Below are positions 51,671-60,960 of a stretch of DNA of 64,000 bases, in pieces (position 1 is the stretch's first letter; the number at the start of each line of letters is the position of its first letter). Origin of the DNA: Chryseobacterium sp. FH1 (GTDB lineage Bacteria; Bacteroidota; Bacteroidia; Flavobacteriales; Weeksellaceae); contig NZ_JPLZ01000001.1 in the NCBI RefSeq assembly GCF_000735135.1, positions 186,001 through 250,000 of the forward strand, given 5' to 3'. Under the pieces are notes generated by a model. It worked only from the letters and a program-made list of their open reading frames with translations. It was not told where the DNA came from and ran no database searches. The position numbers and the translations under genes were made by a program.

Positions 51671-52369
51671 TTATAAATATTGTTTAATTTCTGAAAGATA
51701 TTTGATGACTTTCAGGTTCTCTTCCTGAGGACTATCATTATAAACATCAAAGAAAATAACATCAATCCCGAATCTCTGCGCACCTTTCACATCTGCAATC
51801 CAATCGTCGCCGATCAAAACACTTTCCGACTTCTCAGCGTTCGCCAAATCCAAGGAATGTTGAAAAATCTCCGGTCTTGGTTTTCTCACGCCAACGGAAT
51901 CTGCGCTGGTAATCGTTTCAAAATAGCCCGAAATTCCCGAAAGAATACACTTTCGCTCCGTCACTTCTTGGAAACCGTTGGAGATGATGTGCATTTTGTA
52001 ACCTTTGGATTTGAGGTAATTAAGAAGGTCCAAAGCGCCATCCACCAATTCGTTGAATTTGAGGATCTCGTCTAAGAAATGATGTTCAAAATAATCTGAC
52101 AAAACTTCATTCTCAACTTCGAATCTTAAGAACGTGTTATAAAAACGATATTTCCTAAGATATTCCTTATCGATTTCACCGTCTCGGATTTGTTCCCAAA
52201 GTTTCTCATTGATCTCGTGATACGCGTCGTGGAACAGCTCAAAATCAATTTTATATAATTCAGAAATATTCTGTTGAGAGAATAATTCTTTGATGGTCAA
52301 ATATGCATTCTTGCGGTGATCCCAAAGTGTGCTGTCGAGATCAAAAAAAATGTGCCTTACGTTTTTCAT
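51671..52369 (-). CDS. YjjG-type HAD noncanonical pyrimidine nucleotidase
   Basis: This 232-residue HAD hydrolase has motif I FFDLDSTLWDH, the YKMHIISNGFQE threonine/serine region and motif IV SVLIGDDWIADVKGA. YjjG-type enzymes remove phosphate from damaged or noncanonical pyrimidine nucleotides. The ATG at 52369 (MKNVRHIFF) is chosen because it opens motif I; a TTG nine bases upstream is weaker. Confidence 0.87.
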   Translation of the reverse strand: MKNVRHIFFDLDSTLWDHRKNAYLTIKELFSQQNISELYKIDFELFHDAYHEINEKLWEQIRDGEIDKEYLRKYRFYNTFLRFEVENEVLSDYFEHHFLDEILKFNELVDGALDLLNYLKSKGYKMHIISNGFQEVTERKCILSGISGYFETITSADSVGVRKPRPEIFQHSLDLANAEKSESVLIGDDWIADVKGAQRFGIDVIFFDVYNDSPQEENLKVIKYLSEIKQYL

Positions 52370-52448
52370 AAGGCACAAATCTAATCATTTTTGATCCACG
52401 TAGGAAAGTTCAATCATAAAAAATCAATTATTTAAAATCTAAAAATGC

Positions 52449-52586
52449 TTAGTTCTTCGTAACTAAAATTGGATTCCTGTTCTTAGTTTTTATTGGATGA
52501 ATATTCCTGGAATAACTCATCAGAAAATCGATTATTTCTTTTTTCGGCATCAAAGCTTTCGTTGTTAAAGTGTCGTTTTTTTTCAT
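52449..52586 (-). CDS. Small 45-residue protein downstream of an ECF sigma gene
   Basis: An ATG at 52586 opens a 45-residue frame (MKKNDTLTTKALMPKKEIID, then FLMSYSRNIHPIKTKNRNPI) ended by TAA at 52451-52449. It is basic and polar, on the same strand as the sigma factor gene and 55 bases after it. Short proteins with the pattern xxxxIxFLxxYSxxxx are common in Bacteroidetes from memory, which supports it, but nothing is known of their role. Confidence 0.5.
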   Translation of the reverse strand: MKKNDTLTTKALMPKKEIIDFLMSYSRNIHPIKTKNRNPILVTKN

Positions 52587-52641
52587 AGGCTGACTTTTAC
52601 AACAATAACGCCAAAAGAAAATCTTTATTATTAATTATTTA

Positions 52642-53232
52642 TTATTTTGTTAAAATAATTTTATGTTCTTCCATAATCTTTCTGAGATTAATTAGCGCAT
52701 ATCTCACCCTACCAAGCGTCGTATTGATACTCGTATCTGTATGATCTGCAATCTCTTTGAAGCTGAGACCATCGAAAAACCTAAGCTTGATCACCTCTTG
52801 CTGGTTGTCTGGCAACATTACGAGCATTCTCAAAAGATCGTCGTTTATTTGTTTATCTATCAATCGGTCTTCGATATTATTTTCCGGTTCCTTGATGATA
52901 TCGAAGATAGAAAACTCCTCATTTTCGTAAGAAGTTTCGGAAATTTTAATGTTTTTTGACTGCAGGCGGTAATGATCGATGATCAAATTGTGAGCAATTC
53001 TCTTTGCCCAAAGAATAAATTTGTTCTCTTCTTTGTATCGGCCTTCTTTCAGCGTGATAATGATTTTGATGAATGTATCCTGGAAGATGTCATTCGCCAA
53101 ATCTTCATCCATCAACTTGTAGTAGATGAAGCTGAATAAATCTTTTTTGTGCCTGTTTATCAGTAGCGAAAGTGAGTTTTCGTCACCATTCTGATAATTT
53201 AGAATTAGGTTGCTATCAGTTTGCGTTTTCAT
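52642..53232 (-). CDS. ECF RNA polymerase sigma factor
   Basis: This 196-residue sigma-70 family protein has region 2 (LANDIFQDTFIKII, FILWAKRIAHNLIIDHYR) and region 4 (LPDNQQEVIKLRFFDGLSFKEIADHTDTS), the ECF/RpoE layout. It redirects RNA polymerase to a small regulon. No obvious anti-sigma gene is next to it; only the 45-residue gene follows on the same strand. The 216-base gap upstream is AT-rich and shows no gene. Confidence 0.92.
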   Translation of the reverse strand: MKTQTDSNLILNYQNGDENSLSLLINRHKKDLFSFIYYKLMDEDLANDIFQDTFIKIIITLKEGRYKEENKFILWAKRIAHNLIIDHYRLQSKNIKISETSYENEEFSIFDIIKEPENNIEDRLIDKQINDDLLRMLVMLPDNQQEVIKLRFFDGLSFKEIADHTDTSINTTLGRVRYALINLRKIMEEHKIILTK

Positions 53233-53448
53233 AATATTTACTTCTCAATATAAAACCCAGCAGATAATCAATTATAAAACATAATTAATTTCTGATCGCT
53301 CGGCTGTTTTAATTTTTAATGAAGTAAATTTTTTCTATACGCTCAATTTAGGTTTGTAAAAGTAATAAAAAAGTCAAAACGAAATGTTAATGAATTGTTA
53401 AACTTTCATATTTCTTTAATTTGATTCAAATATATTCTAAAAGTTAAA

Positions 53449-53922
53449 TCAATTAAGTAGAACTAATGGGATATTTATTGTGAAATTGACATTGAGTCCT
53501 TTCAACTCTTTGCCATTGATTCCCTCTTTATCTACTGAAAAACCATACCCACCCGTCAAATCCAAAATCCCAAATAGACTGAAGCCAGCCTTCGGAGCAA
53601 CGTATTTATTTGTAGCTTCTGCTCCCAAAATGAAATAATGGGCGTGATAAAAGTCCACATTTTTCTGAAAATTTAACAAGAAATCAGCATTTACCTTTGG
53701 CATGATTGCAAACTTATTGTTAGCAGAACCCATCAACGCAGAGGCGCCAACACGGAAAAGGACGTCATCATTATTCAGAAAAAGCAGTTTTCCACCAACT
53801 TCTCCAAAACTTTGATTTTGATAAACGTAACCCACTGTGATGAACTTGTGCATCGTCAATTGTGACTTGGCAAAACCACCAAACGCTAACAATATAAAAA
53901 GTGTGAATATTTTTGATTTCAT
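53449..53922 (-). CDS. Exported beta-rich protein, function unknown
   Basis: The 157-residue product has a signal peptide (MKSKIFTLFILLAFGGFAKSQ) and alternating hydrophobic strands (ITVGYVYQNQSFGEVGGKLLF, DLTGGYGFSVDKEG) ending in a hydrophobic aromatic-free tail. A small outer-membrane barrel or periplasmic beta protein is possible; I do not recognise a family. It is monocistronic. Confidence 0.65.
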   Translation of the reverse strand: MKSKIFTLFILLAFGGFAKSQLTMHKFITVGYVYQNQSFGEVGGKLLFLNNDDVLFRVGASALMGSANNKFAIMPKVNADFLLNFQKNVDFYHAHYFILGAEATNKYVAPKAGFSLFGILDLTGGYGFSVDKEGINGKELKGLNVNFTINIPLVLLN

Positions 53923-53943
53923 TTTTATTAATCTTATTTACGA

Positions 53944-53951
53944 CAAAAGTA
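53944..53951 (-). promoter_or_regulatory. Possible -7 box for the exported beta-rich protein
   Basis: The minus strand reads TACTTTTG about 20 bases before the start codon, matching TAnnTTTG. A TTG at normal spacing is not clear. Confidence 0.4.
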
Positions 53952-53987
53952 ACAAAAGAGATGTTTGAAAAAGTACTTAATTTAAAA

Positions 53988-54020
53988 AAAACTGCCTCAT
54001 CCAAAGACAAAGCAGTTTCA
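53988..54020 (-). terminator. Terminator after metK
   Basis: On the minus strand AAACTGC and GCAGTTT form a stem, extended by a few weaker pairs, and are followed by a run of eight T. It lies 20 bases after the metK stop. Confidence 0.7.
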
Positions 54021-54040
54021 TTATTTATGCAAGGATCAGA

Positions 54041-55321
54041 TTAAAGTCCGAATTCTTTTTTTATGTCCTCTACTCGATCCAGTTTTTCCCAAGTGAAAAA
54101 TTCCAGATCCTTTAAAGTGATTTCGTTTTTAAGGCCTTTGTTGAAAGTTTTATCAGCTACGTAATAATCTTTCCCCATGTGTCCATAAGCTGCAGTCTCG
54201 ATATAAATAGGATTTCTAAGCTTAAGGTTCTTCTCAACCGCGTAAGGTCTTAAGTCGAACAATTGCTGAACTTTCTTCGCCAACTCACCATCGTTGATAT
54301 CCAATTTTGAAGTTCCGTAAGTATTGATGTAAAGCCCACAAGGCTCCGCCACACCAATTGCATAGGAAACCTGCACCAAAACCTCATCTGCAACACCGGC
54401 TGCAACTAAGTTTTTCGCAATGTGTCTAGTTGCATAAGCTGCACTTCTGTCCACTTTACTCGGATCTTTTCCTGAGAAAGCGCCACCTCCGTGAGCACCT
54501 TTTCCACCGTAAGTATCCACGATGATTTTTCTTCCCGTCAAACCTGTATCGCCGTGAGGACCACCGATCACAAATTTTCCAGTCGGGTTGATGTGATATT
54601 TGATATCGCCGTTAAACAACTTCTGGATTTCCGGTTTTTGCTTAGCTTTGATTTTAGGAATTAAGATTTCAATAATATCTCTTTTGATCTTCGCCAACAT
54701 CGCTTCTTCGCTTCCGAAATCGTCGTGTTGCGTAGAAACTACAATGCTGTCGATTCTCACTGGTTTGTGGTCATCGGAATATTCGATCGTCACCTGAGAT
54801 TTTGCATCGGGACGAAGGTAAGGAATCGCGGAGCCATCTCTTCTCAGATCAGCCAATTCTTTAAGAATCTGATGTGCAAGATCCAATGCCAAAGGCATAT
54901 AGTTTTCAGTTTCGTTGGTTGCATAACCGAACATCATTCCCTGATCTCCAGCACCTTGAGCGTTTGCTCTGGTCTCGAAATCTGTTTCGTCCAAAGTTCT
55001 GTCGACACCTTGGTTGATATCTGGAGATTGCTCGTGGATAGCAGAGATCACCCCACAAGAATCACCATTGAACATGTATTCGCTTTTTGTGTAGCCAATT
55101 TTGTTGATCACGTTCCTTGCGATCTGCTGAACATCAAGATAAGCTTCTGACTTCACCTCACCTGCCAAAACTACCTGACCTGTTGTCACAAGCGTTTCGC
55201 AAGCTACTTTTGAGTTTTTGTCATAAGCCAAAAAATGATCGATAAGCGCATCAGAGATCTGATCTGCTACTTTATCCGGATGTCCTTCAGAAACTGATTC
55301 GGACGTAAATAAATAAGACAT
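54041..55321 (-). CDS. metK: S-adenosylmethionine synthetase
   Basis: This 426-residue enzyme makes S-adenosylmethionine from methionine and ATP. Family motifs are complete: [16 protein letters not shown] near the start, [15 protein letters not shown] and [19 protein letters not shown]. The start is the ATG at 55321. It has a long leader of about 140 bases that contains a probable SAM-sensing riboswitch and a strong promoter, so SAM feedback on metK is expected. A terminator follows. Confidence 0.97.
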   Translation of the reverse strand: MSYLFTSESVSEGHPDKVADQISDALIDHFLAYDKNSKVACETLVTTGQVVLAGEVKSEAYLDVQQIARNVINKIGYTKSEYMFNGDSCGVISAIHEQSPDINQGVDRTLDETDFETRANAQGAGDQGMMFGYATNETENYMPLALDLAHQILKELADLRRDGSAIPYLRPDAKSQVTIEYSDDHKPVRIDSIVVSTQHDDFGSEEAMLAKIKRDIIEILIPKIKAKQKPEIQKLFNGDIKYHINPTGKFVIGGPHGDTGLTGRKIIVDTYGGKGAHGGGAFSGKDPSKVDRSAAYATRHIAKNLVAAGVADEVLVQVSYAIGVAEPCGLYINTYGTSKLDINDGELAKKVQQLFDLRPYAVEKNLKLRNPIYIETAAYGHMGKDYYVADKTFNKGLKNEITLKDLEFFTWEKLDRVEDIKKEFGL

Positions 55322-55395
55322 AAATTATTCCTTTTTATATTAAATTTTTGAGGATAAACAGTGATTGTTTAAAAAAGGAACTAAAAGAGAAAATA

Positions 55396-55447
55396 TCTGT
55401 TTTAGCATTTTTTATTGAGGTTGCAATCAGTTCAAAGTTTTCCTCCG
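55396..55447 (-). ncRNA. Probable SAM-II-class riboswitch in the metK leader
   Basis: Read on the minus strand, the RNA has a P1 stem GAGG (55445-55442) with CCUC, a loop carrying CUUUGAACUG, the conserved UUGCAA just before the 3' P1 strand, and then AAUAAAAAAUGCUAAAACAG. This follows the SAM-II order (UUU-rich loop, CC/CUG, UUGCAA, P1, AAAUGxxGCUAAAA), and CUG can pair with the final CAG to form the pseudoknot. It starts about 12 bases after the predicted start site and lies 75 bases before the metK ATG. The size (about 50 bases) also fits. Confidence 0.75.
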
Positions 55448-55464
55448 TTATTCAAAATCGTCCG

Positions 55465-55494
55465 CAAATTTACATACAATTTTCTAGAGTGCAA
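55465..55494 (-). promoter_or_regulatory. Consensus promoter of metK
   Basis: On the minus strand TTG (55494-55492), a 19-base spacer and TAAATTTG (55472-55465) match the Bacteroidetes promoter exactly. Transcription would begin just ahead of the riboswitch. Confidence 0.8.
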
Positions 55495-55522
55495 AATCAA
55501 TTCCTATTAGTTCAGTATGAAT

Positions 55523-56473
55523 TTATTCAGGTTTGACACTTTTGTAATTTTCGCGGTCTTTGTAAAAATTAAGTTTTTGCTCCATCGATGTGCGGATTTC
55601 AGAAATCAATTCATCCAAGATTTTCTGTTTGTAAGTCGGTTTGTAATAAATCAAACTCATCTCTCTGTATGGAAAAGGCTTGATGAATCTGGAAACTTTG
55701 TGCTTCTGCTCATCCGACAATTGTTGAACACCAATTTCGGAAAGAATCGTAATCCCTCCTACTTTATCCACCATTTGAATTAATGTATTGACATTCGAAG
55801 CCAGAAATTCGAGGTTTTTTGGTTTCAAAGAATTTTCTTTCAGATGACAGATATTTTCAAATTGAGTTCTAAGGCAATTTCCTTCTTCCAAAAGCCAAAC
55901 TTTGTCCACATCAATATCTTCCGGAACTACGAAACAGTCCTTCTTTTGTCCAGATTCTGTTCCCGAGTAAAGCATCAGTTCTTCATTAAATAAAAAGTCT
56001 TGATAAAACTCATCTGCCGCCGAATAAGGTGTCGAAATAATCCCAGCATCTAGTTCTCCAGATTTCAAAGATTTGATGATACTTTCCGTTGTCATCTCTT
56101 TGATATTTAATTCAATCTGTGGATTTTTTTGTAGAAAACTAAAGATTTCGTTTGGAAGAATATAGCTGGAAACAGTTGGGATAATTCCAAGATTTAATTT
56201 TCCCGCCAAGATGTTATTAAGGAAATTGGCTCGGCTTTTGAGTTCCATCACCGCATCTATAACTTTTTGAGCCTCTTTGATGAGCTCTGCGCCTGCATCT
56301 GTAGTTCGAATAGGATGCGTGGTTCTGTCAAAAATCTTGACATCCAGCTCGTCTTCAAACTTTTGGATCATTGCGCTAAGCGTTGGTTGAGTGATAAAAC
56401 AGGCTTGCGCAGCTTTGCCGAAATGTTTATATTTATCAACCGCGATCAAGTATTCTAATTGTTGGATATTCAC
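55523..56473 (-). CDS. OxyR-like LysR-family peroxide regulator
   Basis: This 316-residue LysR regulator has an N-terminal winged helix (residues 1-60) and an effector domain with two cysteines nine residues apart, Cys200 and Cys209 in EGNCLRTQFENICH. This matches the redox cysteines of E. coli OxyR, which form a disulfide on contact with peroxide. It is divergent from the catalase gene with a 110-base gap, so it most likely controls that gene. Confidence 0.9.
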   Translation of the reverse strand: MNIQQLEYLIAVDKYKHFGKAAQACFITQPTLSAMIQKFEDELDVKIFDRTTHPIRTTDAGAELIKEAQKVIDAVMELKSRANFLNNILAGKLNLGIIPTVSSYILPNEIFSFLQKNPQIELNIKEMTTESIIKSLKSGELDAGIISTPYSAADEFYQDFLFNEELMLYSGTESGQKKDCFVVPEDIDVDKVWLLEEGNCLRTQFENICHLKENSLKPKNLEFLASNVNTLIQMVDKVGGITILSEIGVQQLSDEQKHKVSRFIKPFPYREMSLIYYKPTYKQKILDELISEIRTSMEQKLNFYKDRENYKSVKPE

Positions 56474-56498
56474 TAGTTCTAATTTATTTTATCTATGA

Positions 56499-56506
56499 CA
56501 AATATA
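56499..56506 (-). promoter_or_regulatory. Possible -7 box for the oxyR-like gene
   Basis: The minus strand reads TATATTTG in the 110-base gap between the regulator and catalase genes, matching TAnnTTTG. No TTG at the standard distance is seen; an activator could make up for that. Confidence 0.4.
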
Positions 56507-56583
56507 CTTATTAATTTGTTTCATGAATAAGTTTTTTTAGCGAATTTAGCTTCAAATAAAATAAACATTACAAAATCTGAAAT

Positions 56584-58074
56584 ATGGAAAACAAGAAAAA
56601 ACTTACCAATTCCGTCGGAGCACCATACTTCGAACATCAAGACTCACAAACTATTGGCCCACGCGGTCCGGTTCTGCTACAAGATTTCATTCTTCAGGAA
56701 AATCTTGCGCACTTCGTAAGAGAAAGGATTCCCGAAAGAATCGTTCACGCCAAAGGTTCTGGTGCATATGGAACATTCACCGTGACACATGACATCAGTC
56801 ATTTGACAAGAGCAAAAATATTTTCTCAAGTTGGAAACTCGTGCAAAATGTTTGCAAGATTCTCAACCGTTGGTGGCGAAATGGGAAGTGCCGATACAGA
56901 AAGAGACCCAAGAGGTTTCGCTTTGAAATTTTATACAGAAGATGGAAATTGGGATCTAGTTGGAAACAATACACCGGTTTTCTTTATTAAGGACGCTAAG
57001 AAATTTCCTGATTTCATCCACACACAAAAACGTGTTCCGAAAACCAATCTGAAAAGCAAAACGATGGTTTGGGATTTCTGGTCTTTGAATCCGGAATCGC
57101 TTCATCAAGTTTTGATTTTAATGTCAGACCGAGGAACGCCTCACGGATACAGACATATGCACGGATTTGGAAGCCACACTTTTTCTTTGATCAATGCAAA
57201 CAATGAAAGAACTTGGGTAAAGTTCCATTTTAAAACGCAACAGGGCATCAAAAACTTCACAGATGACGAAGCCACAAAAATGAAAGGCGAAAACCCAGAT
57301 TTTTCTCAGGAAGATTTGGTGAATGAAATCGAGGCTGGAAATTTCCCAAAATGGAAACTTTACATCCAAACGATGACCGAAGAGCAAGCGAAAGAATGGC
57401 GTTGGAATCCTTTCGACGTCACAAAAGTTTGGTTCCAAGACGAATTTCCATTGCAGGAAGTTGGCGTGATGGAACTGAATGAAGTGCCAAGAAATTATTT
57501 CGTTCACGTAGAGCAATCTGCTTTTGCACCAAGTCATTTGGTAGATGGAATCAGTTTTTCTCCAGACAAGATGTTGCAGGGAAGATTATTTTCTTACGCC
57601 GATGCACACAGATATAGATTAGGTGTCAATTCTCACCAATTGGAAGTTAATAAGTGTCCTTTCGCAGTGAACAATTTCCAAAGAGCCGGTTTTATGGCAG
57701 ACGATTCTGATTATGGTGATGAGCCGAATTATTTCCCGAACAGTTTCAGCGATGTAGAGCCTACGGAATCTTATAAGAATTTGGAATATGACCTGGACAA
57801 TTCCCGAGTTGCCCATTTCGACAGAAATCAAAATGATGATGACCATTACACGCAACCTGGATTGTTTTATACTAAAGCTTTAGACCAAGAAGCTAGAACG
57901 GCTTTGGTTAACAATATCGTTGGCCATCTTGGTGGTGTTGACGGACCAAAACGTGATGAGATCATCAATCGTCAGCTTTGTCATTTCTTCCGAGCAAACA
58001 TCGAACTTGGAATGAGAGTGGCACAAGGACTTGGCGTGAACATCGATGCAAATGCGATGAATCACACGAAGTAG
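56584..58074 (+). CDS. katA: Catalase, haem type, clade 3
   Basis: This 496-residue monofunctional haem catalase breaks down hydrogen peroxide. It has the active His55 (RIVHAKGSGAYG), the active-site Asn near 128 (GNNTPVFFIKDA) and the haem-binding tyrosine near 338 (RLFSYADAHRYRLG). Its size is typical of small-subunit catalases. It is divergent from the OxyR-like regulator and followed by a strong terminator. Confidence 0.96.
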   Translation: MENKKKLTNSVGAPYFEHQDSQTIGPRGPVLLQDFILQENLAHFVRERIPERIVHAKGSGAYGTFTVTHDISHLTRAKIFSQVGNSCKMFARFSTVGGEMGSADTERDPRGFALKFYTEDGNWDLVGNNTPVFFIKDAKKFPDFIHTQKRVPKTNLKSKTMVWDFWSLNPESLHQVLILMSDRGTPHGYRHMHGFGSHTFSLINANNERTWVKFHFKTQQGIKNFTDDEATKMKGENPDFSQEDLVNEIEAGNFPKWKLYIQTMTEEQAKEWRWNPFDVTKVWFQDEFPLQEVGVMELNEVPRNYFVHVEQSAFAPSHLVDGISFSPDKMLQGRLFSYADAHRYRLGVNSHQLEVNKCPFAVNNFQRAGFMADDSDYGDEPNYFPNSFSDVEPTESYKNLEYDLDNSRVAHFDRNQNDDDHYTQPGLFYTKALDQEARTALVNNIVGHLGGVDGPKRDEIINRQLCHFFRANIELGMRVAQGLGVNIDANAMNHTK

Positions 58075-58109
58075 ATTTTAGAGATTATAAACGAATAAAA
58101 ATAGACTTT

Positions 58110-58151
58110 AAATATAACCTTCCGATTTTTTTCGGAAGGTTATATTTTTTA
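58110..58151 (+). terminator. Terminator after catalase
   Basis: The arms AAATATAACCTTCCGA (58110-58125) and TCGGAAGGTTATATTT (58132-58147) pair perfectly around a T-rich loop, followed by more T. It is a strong intrinsic terminator. Confidence 0.9.
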
Positions 58152-58233
58152 TTTAATATTAATATCACATTAGAAAGCAAACAATTTTATTAAAAATTCA
58201 TAAATTGAAATTTAAAATTTAATTTATATATAA

Positions 58234-59844
58234 ATGAAAAGAATATTTACTTCCTTAATCGCTATAGCTTCACCTCTATTCGCAATATCTCAAAATATTG
58301 ACATCAATCTTTTAAAGGACATAAATCCTGGTTCAGAAGGCTCATCTATCTCGCAACTAAAAACCTTTGGAAACAGACTTTATTTTTCGGCAGATGATGG
58401 CGTACATCAAGATGAACTTTGGATAACAGACGGTACCAGCGCAGGCACCAAACTTGTGAAAGACATCAATCCAACTGGAGGTTCGGGCATTGTAGAACTC
58501 ACAGAAGCAGGTGGCAAATTGGTTTTCAGTGCGTTCGACGGAAGTACCGGAATCGAATTGTGGGTGACAGATGGGACAGAAATAGGAACAAAACTTTTAA
58601 AAGATATATTCCCAGGCTCAGAAAGTTCTGTTGCTTTGAATTTTAAACAATTCGGAAACAGGGCCATTTTTGTCGCAAATGATGGAACTCACGGTGAAGA
58701 AGTTTGGATCACAGACGGTACAGAAGCTGGAACATATATGGTAAAAGACATTGCACCTGGAAGTGAAAGTTCCTATTCCTATGAATTTACAGAATACAAA
58801 GGCAAAATATATTTCCAAGCCAGCAATGGAATCGATGGTTGGGAACTTTGGACCACAGATGGTACGGAAGCTGGAACGTATATGATAAAGAATATCTTTC
58901 CTGGCTCTGACTCTTCACCAAGAAGATTTAAAGTTTTCAACGACAAACTTTTCTTCAGAGCTGATGATGAGAACGGCGATGAATTATGGGTAACTGACGG
59001 CACAGAAGCTGGAACCTATATGGTAAAAGATATTAATCCTTCTGATGGATCAAGCATCAATGAATTTGTTGAGATCAACGGAAAACTATGTTTCAGAGCA
59101 AATGACGGTATACACGGAGCTGAACTTTGGACAACAGACGGTACAGAAGCTGGAACCGTTCTTGTGAAAGATATCAATCCTGGAGGCGAAGATTCTTTCC
59201 CAGGAGCACTAACGGTTTTCAACGATAAAGTTTACTTTCAGGCGACAGATGGCGTGCATTCAGAAGAACTTTGGGTGAGCGATGGAACGCCGAACGGAAC
59301 TTATATGGTAAAAGACATCAATCCAAATGGTTATTCTGCGCCAAACTTCTTTGCCACCTTCAAAGACAAATTGTTCTTTGTAGCCATCGACGGAAGTAAC
59401 GGAAGCGAATTGTGGATGACAGACGGTTCAGAAAATGGAACTGTAAAATTGACACCACCAAATGCGACCGAACCAAGCCCTTTATATTTCTTACCTTTCT
59501 TCACAGAATTTAACGATGAGTTGTTTTTCAAAGCTGAATTTGACGACCAAGGCGTGGAACTTTGGAAACTTTCTCTAGGAGAATTAGCTGTTGCCGACGC
59601 TCAAAAATCGCTTACAATTCAGGTCTATCCCAATCCTGTACAGTCAGAATTGAAAGTTCAAACAGCCAACAAGGAAATCATCGACCAGCTATCTATCTAC
59701 GGATTAGACGGAAAATTAATTAAAACCAACAATCCTAAAAGCAACAATCCAGCAATCAATGTTTCTCAATTATCAAAAGGAACTTACCTTCTAGAAGTTC
59801 AGACATCGAAAGGAAAAACAAGTAAGAAGTTCATTAAAAATTGA
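58234..59844 (+). CDS. ELWxxDGT-repeat protein with T9SS sorting domain
   Basis: The 536-residue protein has a signal peptide (MKRIFTSLIAIASPLFAISQ) and eight ELWxxDGT repeats of about 50 residues (ELWITDGTSAGTKLVKDINP, ELWVTDGTEIGTKLLKDIFP and others), probably a beta propeller. It ends with a type A T9SS C-terminal domain: IQVYPNPVQSELKVQTANKE, YGLDGKLI, LSKGTYLLEV and KKFIKN. It is exported through the outer membrane by T9SS and stays on the surface or is released. The binding partner is unknown. Confidence 0.92.
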   Translation: MKRIFTSLIAIASPLFAISQNIDINLLKDINPGSEGSSISQLKTFGNRLYFSADDGVHQDELWITDGTSAGTKLVKDINPTGGSGIVELTEAGGKLVFSAFDGSTGIELWVTDGTEIGTKLLKDIFPGSESSVALNFKQFGNRAIFVANDGTHGEEVWITDGTEAGTYMVKDIAPGSESSYSYEFTEYKGKIYFQASNGIDGWELWTTDGTEAGTYMIKNIFPGSDSSPRRFKVFNDKLFFRADDENGDELWVTDGTEAGTYMVKDINPSDGSSINEFVEINGKLCFRANDGIHGAELWTTDGTEAGTVLVKDINPGGEDSFPGALTVFNDKVYFQATDGVHSEELWVSDGTPNGTYMVKDINPNGYSAPNFFATFKDKLFFVAIDGSNGSELWMTDGSENGTVKLTPPNATEPSPLYFLPFFTEFNDELFFKAEFDDQGVELWKLSLGELAVADAQKSLTIQVYPNPVQSELKVQTANKEIIDQLSIYGLDGKLIKTNNPKSNNPAINVSQLSKGTYLLEVQTSKGKTSKKFIKN

Positions 59845-59865
59845 TTCTTTGCTTTTTTAAAATCT

Positions 59866-59899
59866 AAAATCAGCCTCAATCTTAAAGGCTGATTTTTTT
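59866..59899 (+). terminator. Terminator after the ELWxxDGT protein gene
   Basis: AAAATCAGCCT (59866-59876) pairs with AGGCTGATTTT, followed by a run of T. The loop is nine bases. Confidence 0.85.
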
Positions 59900-59974
59900 G
59901 ATCATCAAACAAAGGCTAATTGATTTATAATTAGCTATATATTTTCTATATTCGCTTCCCTTTTAATTTGATTT

Positions 59975-60868
59975 ATGACAAAATTTTTATTCTCTGTAGC
60001 CACTGCTTTTTTATCGATTTCAATATCTGCACAACAGCAAAAAATATCTTTTGAAACATCCGAAGGTTACAATCTCGGAACTGTTATCGGACAAAAAGAA
60101 TGGACTGTGAAAACGGATAATGTTCCGAATAATAATTTCAGAGTTGTCTCTGGAAAAGCGACCGATGGCAATAATTCTGTGGAAGTGACAAGCACGAACG
60201 ACTACACAGGAAATATGACTTATCTATTCAAAAAAATCCCTGAATATAACAGACTTTCGGTATCCGCAGATGTAAAGCTCGAAAAACTGAACAGTTCAGA
60301 ATATTATATGTTGTCATTATATTATAATAATAATGGGAATTATTCTTGGGCTGGAGGATTCAATTTTTTAATCAGTGGAAATTTTTATGCTGATAATGAT
60401 CTCAATTTTCAAGCTCTTGGAACGTGGATTCCAGGAAAATGGTATAATCTAAAAATCGAAATCGACCACGTTACTGAAAAAAACGTTAAATATTACCTTG
60501 ACAATCAATTGGTTCACACTTCAGCACTCAGTTCTAAAGTTTTGAGAGTGAATGATTTGAATTTCGAATTTGATAATGACGGCAGTGGTTTTATCGTCGA
60601 TAATATCATCATTAAGGATATGGATCAATTGGCTGTGAATGATATTAATAAAACTCAAGTTAATATTTTTCCAAATCCAAGTTCTGATTTCATTCATATT
60701 AAATCTGACAAGGAGATCAAATCAATCAAAATCTATGACATCAAAGGTTCATTGATCAAATCTGACAACACTTCGAAAATCGATATTTCCACTTTCCCGA
60801 AAGGAAACTACATCATTTCCATCGAAACAAAATCAGGAATTGAAACTAAAAAACTCATCAAAAACTAA
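59975..60868 (+). CDS. T9SS-exported protein with LamG-like domain
   Basis: This 297-residue protein has a signal peptide (MTKFLFSVATAFLSISISAQ), a beta-sandwich of the concanavalin/LamG type (about 25-215, with GKWYNLKIEIDHVTEKNVKYYLDNQLVHTS) and a T9SS type A C-terminal domain (VNIFPNPSSDFIHIKSDKEI, KSIKIYDIKGSLI, FPKGNYIISIETK). Such proteins often bind sugars or host surfaces. It follows the other T9SS protein gene by 130 bases and has its own terminator. Confidence 0.85.
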   Translation: MTKFLFSVATAFLSISISAQQQKISFETSEGYNLGTVIGQKEWTVKTDNVPNNNFRVVSGKATDGNNSVEVTSTNDYTGNMTYLFKKIPEYNRLSVSADVKLEKLNSSEYYMLSLYYNNNGNYSWAGGFNFLISGNFYADNDLNFQALGTWIPGKWYNLKIEIDHVTEKNVKYYLDNQLVHTSALSSKVLRVNDLNFEFDNDGSGFIVDNIIIKDMDQLAVNDINKTQVNIFPNPSSDFIHIKSDKEIKSIKIYDIKGSLIKSDNTSKIDISTFPKGNYIISIETKSGIETKKLIKN

Positions 60869-60893
60869 GAACTAATTTTTTGATTTTCAATAC

Positions 60894-60923
60894 AAGCTAT
60901 CAATCAAATTGATGGCTTTTTTA
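60894..60923 (+). terminator. Terminator after the LamG-like protein gene
   Basis: AAGCTATCAAT and ATTGATGGCTT pair around CAA with one G-U, followed by TTTTTT. It closes the gene at 60868. Confidence 0.75.
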
Positions 60924-60947
60924 ATTTCTTATCGATAATTTTTTCAT

Positions 60948-60955
60948 TACTTTTG
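60948..60955 (+). promoter_or_regulatory. Possible -7 box for recJ
   Basis: TACTTTTG matches TAnnTTTG and lies just five bases before the recJ ATG, so the mRNA would have almost no leader. A TTG at normal spacing is not seen. Confidence 0.45.
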
Positions 60956-60960
60956 TAGCT

